A stretch of DNA of 15,444 bases from an uncultured Ruaniaceae bacterium. GTDB lineage: Bacteria > Actinomycetota > Actinomycetes > Actinomycetales > Beutenbergiaceae. The stretch covers positions 1-15,444 of the forward strand of contig CALKWS010000437.1 of NCBI GenBank assembly GCA_938004115.1, in the 5' to 3' direction. Both the position numbers and the translations under genes were made by a program. The notes under the pieces were generated by a model that was given only the letters and a program-made list of their open reading frames with translations, had not been told where the DNA came from and did not search any database. This document shows, one piece after another, positions 5,030-12,649 of this stretch (positions are counted from its first letter, which is position 1; each line of letters begins with the position of its first letter).

Positions 5030-7579
5030 CTAGTTGTCGGTGCCGTTGCTGCCGGCGGTGTCGGCCTCTCCGGCACCCACGGCCACGGGGACCGGTTCAC
5101 CGGATTCCAGTTCGGCCGCCGGCCGGTCCCGGTCCACGCCGGTGAACACGAACTCGGCGAGCAGGCCCTCGCCGGTGGCGTCGACCACGACCTTCTGCCC
5201 GGCGGTGAGTTCGCCGTACAGGATCTTCTCCGACAGCGGGTCCTCGATCTCCCGTTGCACCGCGCGGCGCAACGGACGGGCACCCAGCACCGGGTCGTAC
5301 CCGCGCTCGGCGAGCAGTTCCTTCGCGGCCGGGGACAACTCGATGGTCATGTCCCGGTCCGCCAGGCGCTCGTCCACCCGGGCGATCATGTGGTCCACGA
5401 TCTGGTGGATCTCCTCGCGGGAGAGTTGCGGGAAGACGATCACGTCATCCACTCGGTTGAGGAACTCGGGGCGGAAGTGCTGCTTGAGCTCGTCGTTGAC
5501 CTTGACCTTCATCCGGTCGTAGTTGGTGGACAGGTCACCGCCGGCCTGGAAACCGGTGAGCAGGCCCTTGGCGATGTCCCGGGTGCCCAGGTTGGTGGTC
5601 ATGATGATGACGGTGTTCTTGAAGTCCACCATGCGGCCCTGGGAGTCGGTCAGGCGTCCGTCCTCCAGGATCTGCAACAGGGAGTTGAAGATGTCCGCGT
5701 GGGCCTTCTCCACCTCGTCGAACAGCACCACCGAGAACGGCTTGCGCCGCACCTTCTCGGTCAGCTGGCCGCCCTCTTCGTAACCGACGTACCCGGGCGG
5801 GGACCCGAACAACCGGGACACGGTGTGCTTCTCGGCGAACTCACTCATGTCCAACTGGATGAGGTCGTCCTCGTCACCGAACAGGAACTCCGCGAGCGCC
5901 TTGGCCAGTTCGGTCTTCCCCACGCCGGTGGGGCCGGCGAAGATGAACGACCCACCGGGCCGCTTGGGGTCCTTGAGCCCGGCGCGGGTGCGGCGGATGG
6001 CCTGGGACAGGGCCTTGACGGCCGCCTCCTGGCCGACGATCCGCTTGTGCAGTTCCTCTTCCATGCGCAGCAGGCGGGAGGACTCTTCCTCGGTCATCTG
6101 GAACACCGGGATGCCGGTGGACATCGCGAGCACCTCGGCCACGAGTTCCTCATCGACTTCTGCGACGGTGTCCAGGTCGCCGGACTTCCAGGCCTTCTCC
6201 TTCTCCGCACGGGTGGCGGCGAGGCTCTTCTCCTCGTCACGCAACCGGGCGGCCCGTTCGAAGTCCTGGTCATCGATCGCCGACTCCTTGGCACGGCGTG
6301 CCTCGGCGATCTGCTCGTCCAGTTCCTTCAGTTCCGGCGGAGCGGTCATCCGGCGGATCCGCAGCCGGGCGCCGGCCTCATCGATCAGGTCGATCGCCTT
6401 GTCCGGCAGGAACCTGTCGTTGACGTACCGGTCGGCCAGCTGCACGGCCGCCACCAGCGCACCGTCGGTGATGGTCACCCGGTGGTGGGCCTCGTACCGG
6501 TCACGCAGGCCCTTGAGGATCTCGATGGCGTGCGGGATGTCCGGCTCCTCCACCTGGATCGGCTGGAACCGGCGCTCCAGCGCCGCATCCTTCTCGATGT
6601 GCTTGCGGTACTCCTCCAGCGTGGTGGCACCGATGGTCTGCAACTCACCGCGGGCCAGCATGGGCTTGAGGATGGAGGCGGCGTCGATCGCGCCCTCCGC
6701 GGCACCCGCACCCACCAGGGTGTGGATCTCGTCGATGAACAGGATGATGTCGCCGCGGGTGCGGATCTCCTTGAGGACCTTCTTCAGCCGTTCCTCGAAG
6801 TCACCGCGGTACCGCGACCCGGCCACCAACGCGCCCAGGTCCAGGGTGTAGAGCTGCTTGTCCTTGAGGGTCTCGGGCACGTCGCCGTTCACGATGTCCT
6901 GGGCCAGGCCCTCCACCACGGCGGTCTTCCCCACGCCGGGTTCACCGATGAGCACCGGGTTGTTCTTGGTGCGGCGGGACAGCACCTGCATCACGCGCTC
7001 GATCTGCTGACCGCGGCCGATCACCGGGTCCAGTTTCGCGTCCCGGGCGGCCTGGGTCAGGTTCCGGCCGAACTGGTCCAGCACGGCCGACCCGGACGGG
7101 GTGCCCTCGCTGGGACCGCCGGCGGAGACGGCTTCCTTGCCCTGGTAGCCGGACAGCAGCTGGATCACCTGCTGGCGCACCCGGTTCAGGTCGGCGCCGA
7201 GCTTGGTCAGCACCTGGGCGGCTACACCCTCACCCTCGCGGATCAGGCCGAGCAGGATGTGCTCGGTGCCGATGTAGTTGTGCCCCAGTTGCAGGGCCTC
7301 CCGCAGCGACAACTCCAGCACCTTCTTGGCGCGGGGGGTGAACGGGATGTGCCCGGAGGGGGCTTGCTGGCCCTCGCCGATGATCTCCTGAACCTGCTGG
7401 CGCACGGCCTCCAGTGAGATGTTCAACGACTCCAGCGCCTTGGCGGCGACGCCCTCACCCTCGTGGATGAGACCGAGCAGGATGTGCTCGGTGCCGATGT
7501 AGTTGTGGTTGAGCATCCGCGCTTCTTCCTGGGCCAGGACGACGACGCGGCGGGCTCTGTCGGTGAATCTTTCGAACAT
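5030..7579 (-). CDS. clpC: ATP-dependent Clp protease ATP-binding subunit ClpC
   Basis: An 849-residue AAA+ unfoldase of full family length. The N-terminal double Clp repeat (residues 1-145) has NYIGTEHILLGLI twice. The first ATPase domain has Walker A GEPGVGKT (212-219) and Walker B IILFIDE. The middle domain contains a UVR motif around 417-452. The second ATPase domain has Walker A GPTGVGKT (549-556) and Walker B VVLFDE. The sensor-2 region contains GARPLRRAVQ, and the last ~30 residues are an acidic low-complexity tail. ClpC unfolds proteins and feeds them to ClpP, and is essential in several actinobacteria. The ClpP-docking loop reads LLTGFQ (673-678) where mycobacterial ClpC1 has a Leu-Gly-Phe. 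GGGAG six bases before the ATG supports the start. It is followed by a strong hairpin, so it is probably monocistronic. Confidence 0.97.
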   Translation of the reverse strand: MFERFTDRARRVVVLAQEEARMLNHNYIGTEHILLGLIHEGEGVAAKALESLNISLEAVRQQVQEIIGEGQQAPSGHIPFTPRAKKVLELSLREALQLGHNYIGTEHILLGLIREGEGVAAQVLTKLGADLNRVRQQVIQLLSGYQGKEAVSAGGPSEGTPSGSAVLDQFGRNLTQAARDAKLDPVIGRGQQIERVMQVLSRRTKNNPVLIGEPGVGKTAVVEGLAQDIVNGDVPETLKDKQLYTLDLGALVAGSRYRGDFEERLKKVLKEIRTRGDIILFIDEIHTLVGAGAAEGAIDAASILKPMLARGELQTIGATTLEEYRKHIEKDAALERRFQPIQVEEPDIPHAIEILKGLRDRYEAHHRVTITDGALVAAVQLADRYVNDRFLPDKAIDLIDEAGARLRIRRMTAPPELKELDEQIAEARRAKESAIDDQDFERAARLRDEEKSLAATRAEKEKAWKSGDLDTVAEVDEELVAEVLAMSTGIPVFQMTEEESSRLLRMEEELHKRIVGQEAAVKALSQAIRRTRAGLKDPKRPGGSFIFAGPTGVGKTELAKALAEFLFGDEDDLIQLDMSEFAEKHTVSRLFGSPPGYVGYEEGGQLTEKVRRKPFSVVLFDEVEKAHADIFNSLLQILEDGRLTDSQGRMVDFKNTVIIMTTNLGTRDIAKGLLTGFQAGGDLSTNYDRMKVKVNDELKQHFRPEFLNRVDDVIVFPQLSREEIHQIVDHMIARVDERLADRDMTIELSPAAKELLAERGYDPVLGARPLRRAVQREIEDPLSEKILYGELTAGQKVVVDATGEGLLAEFVFTGVDRDRPAAELESGEPVPVAVGAGEADTAGSNGTDN

Positions 7580-7743
7580 CTCACGCTCCCAATGGCCGGG
7601 GACCAGGCGTACCCGGTCGTGGCAGTTACATTGATGCTAACCGTGGGATGGTGCGAAACCTGCCCGTGTTCGCCAGGGGCGTGATGCCCGGGAGGAATCC
7701 CACCGACGGGGTGGCCGGTGACCGGTTCCGGATGCCGGTCCGG
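7580..7743 (-). promoter_or_regulatory. clpC upstream region with weak promoter elements
   Basis: This 164-bp gap holds the dtd 3' end and the clpC 5' region. The most AT-rich part (7625-7640) carries a -10-like TAGCAT (7639-7634), giving a leader of about 50 nt; I find no clear -35. An inverted repeat GCGAA (7653-7657) - 11 nt - TTCGC (7669-7673) lies just upstream, where an activator could sit, but it does not match the ClgR consensus as I remember it. GACCGG (7720-7725)/CCGGTC (7735-7740) could be a weak dtd terminator. All assignments are tentative. Confidence 0.25.
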
Positions 7744-8169
7744 TCAACTTTCCAGCAGTAGGGTCACCGGGCCGTCGTTGACCAAGGAGACGGCCATCTG
7801 CGCACCGAACACGCCGGTGCGCGCGGTCACGTCCCGTGCACGTAGTTCATCGACCACCGCCTGCACGAGCGGTTCGGCCACCTCACCGGGGGCGGCCGCG
7901 GCCCACGTCGGCCGCCGGCCCTTGCGGGCCTCGCCGTACAACGTGAACTGGCTGATCACCAGCACCCCGGCGTCCGGGGTCTGGGCCACCGACCGTTCCC
8001 CGTGCAGGAGGCGCAGGTCGGCGATCTTACGGGCGATGAACGCGGCATCGGCGGCGGTGTCGGTGTGCGTGACCCCGACCAGGGCCACCAGACCTGTGCC
8101 GATCTGGCCCACGACCTGCCCGTCCACACGCACCGCCGCTTCGGTGACACGTTGGAGTACCGCGCGCAT
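7744..8169 (-). CDS. dtd: D-aminoacyl-tRNA deacylase (DTD)
   Basis: A 141-residue protein of normal family length. DTD hydrolyses D-amino acids (and glycine mischarged on tRNA-Ala) from tRNA, protecting translation in the cytosol. The N-terminus MRAVLQRVTEAAVRVDG is the family start. The two active-site motifs are present: SQFTLYG at residues 73-79 and the Gly-cisPro motif NDGPVT at 131-136. The gene follows the asparaginase gene by 3 bp and is the last gene of the DUF2516 - asparaginase - dtd unit. No good ribosome binding site is seen, so translation is likely coupled to the gene before it. Confidence 0.96.
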   Translation of the reverse strand: MRAVLQRVTEAAVRVDGQVVGQIGTGLVALVGVTHTDTAADAAFIARKIADLRLLHGERSVAQTPDAGVLVISQFTLYGEARKGRRPTWAAAAPGEVAEPLVQAVVDELRARDVTARTGVFGAQMAVSLVNDGPVTLLLES

Positions 8170-8172
8170 GGG

Positions 8173-9216
8173 TCAGCGCCCGCTGCCGGCGGTGACGGCC
8201 GACGGCGGTGCGTCCGGTCCGAAGGCCGGCCGCACCTGCCCGACCGGTCGCCCGTGGCCCAGCACGGGGACCCGGGCCCAGTCCCACGGCCGGTCCGGCT
8301 CCTCCCCCAGCACCCGCAGCGCGGCCGCCAGTGCGACCGCCCGGGGGCGGGAGGCGCCGTCCGCGATCTTCAGCGCCACCGCCCGCCCGTCCGGCAGGGC
8401 GGCGGCGTACACGCCTTCGGCACCGTCCTTGGCGACCAGCCCGGGGACCTGCTGCATCGCGGCGGTCACGTCCCGTCCGGTGCCGCCCACCAGGTGGGGG
8501 TGGCGGCGCATCGCCGCGGCGATGCGGCCCTCGGGGCTGTCGGCGCCGGCGGTGGCCAGGACCGCGAACGCCCGCGCCAGCCCGGTGGTGGTGGTGGACA
8601 GCAGCGGCGCGCCGCACCCGTCCACGGCGGTGTGCCGCACCGGCTCGCCGGTCAGTTCGGCCACGGTGGCCGCGATGGCCTGCTGCAGCGGGTGATCGGG
8701 CTGCAGGTAGGTGTCGATGGGCCAGTCGTTATGCACGCACGCGGCGAGCATCAGCGCGTGTTTGCCGGAACAGTTCTGGGTCAGCGCGGATGGTGCGTGG
8801 CCCGCGTCGCGCCAGGCCCGGGCGGCGTCGGCGGACAGCGGGGGGTCGGGGGTGTTGCCCAGGTCGTCCTCGCTCAGGCCGGCGCCGGTGAGGATGGACC
8901 GCACCGTCTCCAGGTGCTGCTCCTCACCGGAGTGGGAGGCGCAGCCGACGGCGATCTGCTCGCTGGTCAGGTCCAGGCCGGTGCGCAATGCGGCCAGCGC
9001 CTGCACGGGTTTGATCGAGGACCGCGGGAACATCACCTGCTCGGGGGCGCCCACGCGCAGCACCTCCCGGCCATCGGCGTCGCTGGCCACCAGGTGCCCG
9101 GTGTGCACCGACTCGGTCAGGTCCCCGCGCACCACCCACGCCAGCGGCTGACCGGGATCGATCGGGACGGCCACCGGCGGATCGACGGGACTGACCCGGG
9201 TGCTGGTGGTGGTCAC
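8173..9216 (-). CDS. Asparaginase (Asparaginase_II family)
   Basis: A 347-residue protein of the Asparaginase_II family (PF06089), related to the R. etli thermolabile enzyme and distinct from the AnsA/AnsB fold. Motifs seen: PRSSIKP at about 64-70, CASHSGEEQH (92-101), QNCSGKHALM (147-156) and DGCGAPLL (199-206), the conserved Ser/Lys/Cys blocks of this family. It should convert L-asparagine to aspartate and ammonia in the cytosol; substrate proof for actinobacterial members is thin. I chose GTG 9216 because it overlaps the DUF2516 stop as GTGA; GTG 9219 is the adjacent alternative. The open frame continues upstream but that part overlaps DUF2516. The first ~20 residues are Pro/Val-rich and probably disordered. 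Confidence 0.9.
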   Translation of the reverse strand: MTTTSTRVSPVDPPVAVPIDPGQPLAWVVRGDLTESVHTGHLVASDADGREVLRVGAPEQVMFPRSSIKPVQALAALRTGLDLTSEQIAVGCASHSGEEQHLETVRSILTGAGLSEDDLGNTPDPPLSADAARAWRDAGHAPSALTQNCSGKHALMLAACVHNDWPIDTYLQPDHPLQQAIAATVAELTGEPVRHTAVDGCGAPLLSTTTTGLARAFAVLATAGADSPEGRIAAAMRRHPHLVGGTGRDVTAAMQQVPGLVAKDGAEGVYAAALPDGRAVALKIADGASRPRAVALAAALRVLGEEPDRPWDWARVPVLGHGRPVGQVRPAFGPDAPPSAVTAGSGR

Positions 9217-9539
9217 CACGGCGACCCGCCGCCGCGGTTGTCCCGGTAGTGCCGCACCGCCGGTCGCACATCCGCCAGGTAGATCCCGGCGGGGATGGCC
9301 GCGAGCAGCGCGAACAGGATCAACCCCCCGGCGCCCAACGGCGGCGGGATCGCGAGGAACCCAAGCAGGAACGCCAGGGCCAGGATGCCCACCCAGAAGC
9401 CCTTGGTGCGCTTGTCGGCGTAGGTGAACGCTGCCGCGGGCCGGCGCAGGGCGTCGAACAGGGCGAAGGCCGCCATGCCCACCACCACCAGGGACAGCCC
9501 GAGGAACAAGTAGTTCTGGATCGTTCCGACGATTGACAC
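9213..9539 (-). CDS. DUF2516 family membrane protein
   Basis: A 108-residue actinobacterial membrane protein. A hydrophobic segment at 9-28 is followed by FDALRRPAAAFTYADKRTKG, the family hallmark, then two further membrane segments (48-66 and 69-88) and the typical C-terminus YLADVRPAVRHY. Its function is unknown. It is the first gene of the unit with asparaginase and dtd, and its TGA overlaps the next GTG. The GTG start has AGAGG directly adjacent, too close for a ribosome binding site; TAGGCT ends 6 nt earlier and could be a -10 box for a leaderless transcript. Confidence 0.88.
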   Translation of the reverse strand: MSIVGTIQNYLFLGLSLVVVGMAAFALFDALRRPAAAFTYADKRTKGFWVGILALAFLLGFLAIPPPLGAGGLILFALLAAIPAGIYLADVRPAVRHYRDNRGGGSPW

Positions 9540-9595
9540 CCTCTGAGCCTAATGTGTGCACCGCTCTGCCCGCGCAGCGGACACCGGCCGTGCCC

Positions 9596-9662
9596 GGCGC
9601 GCACCCCCCGAGGGACCGGCGGGCCAGCGCCGCCGCCGCGGAACCGGCGCGGGGTGTGCGCC
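9596..9662 (-). terminator. Long hairpin after the PIN toxin gene, probable terminator
   Basis: GGCGCGCACCCC (9596-9607) pairs with GGGGTGTGCGCC (9651-9662) over 12 bp with one G-U, and an inner stem GCGCCG (9627-9632)/CGGCGC (9645-9650) fits in the loop. On the minus strand the structure starts two bases after the toxin stop codon and lies before the DUF2516 gene, so it probably ends the upstream transcript. No T-run is present. Confidence 0.5.
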
Positions 9663-9664
9663 TC

Positions 9665-10090
9665 TCAGGGCCGGGGAAGGACGGTCAGGCCGCGCTCGGA
9701 GATCACGTCCGCCACCCTGGCGTGGGTCGCGGCCACGATCGGGTTGGCCGGGGCGAGCAGTTCCACCGATGCCACCTGGATCCCGTCGCCCGCACGTAGC
9801 CCGTGTTCCTCGGCCAGATCCGCCGCCCGCGCGCTCAATTCGGGAGTGATCTCCACCTTGCGCAGCGCAGGCCACATCGTGTGCCAGTGGTCGATCGCCT
9901 GAGTGGCCGCCTCCCGGGTGATCCGCCCGGCACGTTCGCCCGCGCGCAGCACGGCGCGCACCTCGGCATCGGCCAGGCGGGAGGCGAACACCCCGTCGGC
10001 CCGGTCCCACAGCGCGCGCATCAGCGGTGAGGTGCGCTCCTGGTGCACCAGCGCCAGCAACGCGCTGGAGTCGAAGAAGACCAGGCTCAT
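9665..10090 (-). CDS. PIN-domain toxin, VapC-like
   Basis: A 141-residue PIN domain protein, a probable magnesium-dependent RNase of a type II toxin-antitoxin pair. The N-terminal strand FFDSSALLAL carries Asp7. DAEV supplies Glu43, and LRAGDGIQVAS carries Asp102, three of the usual four acidic metal ligands. The position where many VapCs have TxD near residue 122 reads AATHARVAD, so the fourth acid is unclear (His123 or Asp128). Its ATG overlaps the antitoxin TGA (ATGA), the normal arrangement for toxin translation coupled to antitoxin. VapC toxins typically cut tRNA or rRNA; the target here is unknown. Confidence 0.9.
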   Translation of the reverse strand: MSLVFFDSSALLALVHQERTSPLMRALWDRADGVFASRLADAEVRAVLRAGERAGRITREAATQAIDHWHTMWPALRKVEITPELSARAADLAEEHGLRAGDGIQVASVELLAPANPIVAATHARVADVISERGLTVLPRP

Positions 10091-10341
10091 CTGCGTAACC
10101 GGCGCACGAGGCCGGACACCGAGGAGCCCCGTGCTTCGGTGGCCGGGGCGGGCGGGCGGTCCGTCTCCGGCGGGGCGATGAGCCCGTCCCGCTCGAGGGA
10201 GGCGATCAGGTCCGCCCCCTCCACGCCGGTGACCCGGGCCACCGGCACCCCGCGTTCGGTGATGATCAACTCCTCCCCCTCCCCCACGCGCTCGATCCAG
10301 TGCTTCAACTGGGCCCGAAATGTACTGACCGGCACGTCCAT
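10087..10341 (-). CDS. Phd/YefM-type antitoxin
   Basis: An 84-residue antitoxin. The N-terminal DNA-binding half, MDVPVSTFRAQLKHW followed by GEELIITERGVPVARV, is typical of the prevent-host-death/YefM fold. The Pro-rich C-terminus ending SGLVRRLRR is the likely toxin-neutralising tail. I chose ATG 10341, which has AGGG about 8 nt upstream; GTG 10350 would add three residues and could be a leaderless start. The pair lies only 21 bp downstream of the FUSC gene, so it may be transcribed from that operon as well as from its own promoter. Antitoxins of this family repress their own operon as a complex with the toxin. Confidence 0.88.
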   Translation of the reverse strand: MDVPVSTFRAQLKHWIERVGEGEELIITERGVPVARVTGVEGADLIASLERDGLIAPPETDRPPAPATEARGSSVSGLVRRLRR

Positions 10342-10351
10342 GGTGTACACC
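10342..10351. promoter_or_regulatory. 10-bp palindrome before the antitoxin start, possible operator
   Basis: GGTGTACACC is a perfect palindrome directly upstream of the antitoxin ATG. Phd-type antitoxins bind short palindromes at their own promoters, so this is a candidate autoregulatory site. It is short and only one copy is seen. Confidence 0.3.
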
Positions 10352-10362
10352 CTAACCGGCGG

Positions 10363-11532
10363 TCAGTGCCCGAGCGACCCGGGTTCGGCCAGTGCCGCCC
10401 GTGCCTCGGTGCCGGTGTCCCCGGTCATCTGCAGCAGGTCCACCAGCAGGGACCGCAGCAGGGCGATCTCGGTCTGCATCTGCCAACTGTCGAAGGCCTG
10501 GGGGTCCAGTCGTGCGGCGATCCGCACGAAAGGGCGTCGAGCGTGGACCGGGTCCTCGTTGCTCCCCAGCATCCCGGCCAGTGTGCGGGTGGCGGCCGCG
10601 ACCTCGCGAAGCGTGCCGGCCAGCACCGTGGCCTCCTCGGGGGTGAACGACACCGAGGCCGCGTGGCGGGTCAGCACCCGCGTGTTGCGCATCGCCCGGT
10701 CGCACAACATCCCGGCCCGCTCCAGCCGGGTCATCTCCTCATCGTGACGCAACCAGGCGGGGGTGAACCGGGTGGCGGCCAGGGAGTCCTGGACCATCTC
10801 CTGCCACTGGTCGATCACTGCCTGGGACCCGCGGGCCTGGACCAGGGAGTCCCCCACGGTGGACCGGTCCCGCTCATCCAGCCCATTGGCGACCGCCTCC
10901 AGCGTCTGCGCCACCTCCAGCAACGAGGCCCGCGCCAGGGACCGCACCTGCTTGCGCACATCGACCGGCAGCAAGGCGGCGACGACCAGCGCCACCGAGC
11001 CGCCCACGATCGCGTCCAACCAGCGGTCCAATCCACCGGAGTCGCCCAGCATGTACCACGGCAGGGCCACGACCACCACCGACTGCACCCCGGCCTGGAT
11101 CGCCAGTACCTGACCGGCGTCCAGGAGCCGGGCGGCGAGTACCGCCAGGATCAGCACCACCCCGATCTGCACCGGCCCGGAACCGAACAGCGAGGAGAAC
11201 AACTCCCCGAACGCCACGCCGATGGCCACCCCGAGGGCCAGCTCGGCCACCTTGCGCGGGCGCCGGTCGTGGCTGAAGCCCAGGCTCACCCACGCGGCGA
11301 TCGCGGCGAACATCGGAAACCGGTGCCCCAGCCCGTGCAGCGCGATCGCGTAGGCGATGGCGGCCGCCGCGGCGCCGCTGAGGATCGGCCAGAAGTCGCT
11401 GCGGGTGCGTCGCAGACCGCGCCGTGCCCGGGAGATGGCCCCCACCCGCAACTGGCGCAGCGTGGGCCGCTCCACCGATGGGAGGCGCGGGGTGCGCCGG
11501 TCCGATCCGGACCCCTCCGAGCGCCGGCGCAT
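10363..11532 (-). CDS. FUSC-family (aromatic acid exporter-like) membrane protein
   Basis: A 389-residue protein. A basic N-terminus (1-45) precedes six membrane segments between about 47 and 190, including ELALGVAIGVAFGELFSSLF, the pattern of the FUSC/ArAE_2 transporter domain, in which the two or three segments after HDRRPRKVAELALG are diagnostic. A long helical cytosolic domain (190-389) follows. Relatives such as AaeB export aromatic acids, but many actinobacterial members are uncharacterised. The gene begins 6 bp after ygfZ stops and is probably co-transcribed with it. Substrate cannot be read from the sequence. Confidence 0.85.
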   Translation of the reverse strand: MRRRSEGSGSDRRTPRLPSVERPTLRQLRVGAISRARRGLRRTRSDFWPILSGAAAAAIAYAIALHGLGHRFPMFAAIAAWVSLGFSHDRRPRKVAELALGVAIGVAFGELFSSLFGSGPVQIGVVLILAVLAARLLDAGQVLAIQAGVQSVVVVALPWYMLGDSGGLDRWLDAIVGGSVALVVAALLPVDVRKQVRSLARASLLEVAQTLEAVANGLDERDRSTVGDSLVQARGSQAVIDQWQEMVQDSLAATRFTPAWLRHDEEMTRLERAGMLCDRAMRNTRVLTRHAASVSFTPEEATVLAGTLREVAAATRTLAGMLGSNEDPVHARRPFVRIAARLDPQAFDSWQMQTEIALLRSLLVDLLQMTGDTGTEARAALAEPGSLGH

Positions 11533-11538
11533 GGTGGG

Positions 11539-12639
11539 TCAGGGCCGACGACGGATGGCCGGGTTGGGCCGCGGCCGCTGGCTCGCCGGAGGGCGGCCGG
11601 TGCCGAACCCGTCGGGGTGGACGATGATCTCCTGGGAGGCAGCCAGCCCGTCCACGCTCAACGTCGCCTCCGGGTCCAGCGACCGCTTGAGCACCGCCAG
11701 GGCCACCGGGCCCAGTTCGTGGTGGCGCACCACCGACGTCAGGCGGCCCACGTCCTTGTCCCCGTGGCGCACGGTGGCGCCCACCTCGGGGGTGATGTGT
11801 TCCGATCCGTCCAGGTGCAGCATGGTCAGCCGCCTGGGCGGGCGTCCCAGGGTGAACACCCGGGCGATGGTCTCCTGGCCGCGGTAGCAGCCCTTCTCCA
11901 GGTGCACCGCGGTGCGCAACCAGTCCAGTTCGTGCGGGATGGCCCGGTCGTCCACCTCGCGGGCATGCCGGGGCCGCCAGGCCGCCACCCGCATCGCCTC
12001 CCATGCCCAGCTGCCGGCCAGGCGCGCCCCGCCGGCCTCGGCGGCGCCGACGTGGTCGGCCAACCGGTCCCGCTCCACCACCCACAGCGCTCCTTGCCAT
12101 TGCGCGCCGGGGTGCTCGTGATCGGCCGGGCCGTACCGGGTGGAACCGGAGGCGGTGACCGGCCAGGGATCGCGCCACTGCAGGATGGCTCCGGGCAGGT
12201 CCGGGCCGACGGCGCTGGTGCCCAGCACGGCCAGGTCCGGGCGCGCGGCGATCTCCACCCGCATCGCGAACTTCATCGATTCCAGGTAGTCCACCAGCGC
12301 GGCGGTGGTCCCTGACTCGGTGATCAGCCACATGCGTTCGCCATCGTCCGCAGCGGCGGCGGCGATCTGGATCCGCCCGTTGGGATCCAGTACGAGCAGT
12401 TCGGTGCTGGTGCCCGGCTCCAGCGCGGACAGGTGCTGGCTGGTGATGGAGTGCAACCAGGTGAGGCGGTCGCTGCCGCCGACCGTCACCACCCCCAGGT
12501 GGGACAGATCCACCACGGCCTGGTCCCGTTCCAGCGCCCGTTGTTCCTGGGCGGGTTCGCCGTAGTGGCCGGCCACGCCGTCATCGGGCCCGCCGGCGGC
12601 TACCGCCCCGGGGCGGCTGAGCAACACACTGGCAGTCAT
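11539..12639 (-). CDS. ygfZ: Folate-binding YgfZ/GcvT-like protein
   Basis: A 366-residue protein of the GcvT-like fold. The invariant motif KGCYRGQE is at residues 249-256 (with the essential Cys), followed by TIARVFTLGRPPRRL, typical of YgfZ (COG0354). YgfZ binds tetrahydrofolate and helps maintain Fe-S enzymes such as MiaB in the cytosol. The early segment VVDLSHLGVVTVGGSDRLTWLHSI matches the family N-terminus. The start ATG has GAGGAG about 8 nt upstream, overlapping the stop of the nitrobindin-like gene 10 bp before, so the two are coupled. The last ~30 residues are Pro/Arg-rich and extra. Confidence 0.94.
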   Translation of the reverse strand: MTASVLLSRPGAVAAGGPDDGVAGHYGEPAQEQRALERDQAVVDLSHLGVVTVGGSDRLTWLHSITSQHLSALEPGTSTELLVLDPNGRIQIAAAAADDGERMWLITESGTTAALVDYLESMKFAMRVEIAARPDLAVLGTSAVGPDLPGAILQWRDPWPVTASGSTRYGPADHEHPGAQWQGALWVVERDRLADHVGAAEAGGARLAGSWAWEAMRVAAWRPRHAREVDDRAIPHELDWLRTAVHLEKGCYRGQETIARVFTLGRPPRRLTMLHLDGSEHITPEVGATVRHGDKDVGRLTSVVRHHELGPVALAVLKRSLDPEATLSVDGLAASQEIIVHPDGFGTGRPPASQRPRPNPAIRRRP

Positions 12640-12649
12640 CGCGATCTCC

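Noticed and set aside
4994..7417. An 807-codon plus-strand open frame opposite clpC
   Set aside because: It is the antisense shadow of ClpC in GC-rich DNA; its His/Gln/Gly/Val-rich product is typical of such shadows.
7634..7639. TAGCAT occurs both before clpC and before the nitrobindin-like gene (13313-13318), suggesting a shared sigma factor
   Set aside because: No matching -35 element is found at either place, and a six-base word shared twice is not evidence.
7653..7673. GCGAA-N11-TTCGC as a ClgR operator for clpC
   Set aside because: ClgR sites as I know them have the half-sites close together with a CGC-N5-GCG centre; the half-site order and spacing here differ. Kept only as an unexplained inverted repeat.
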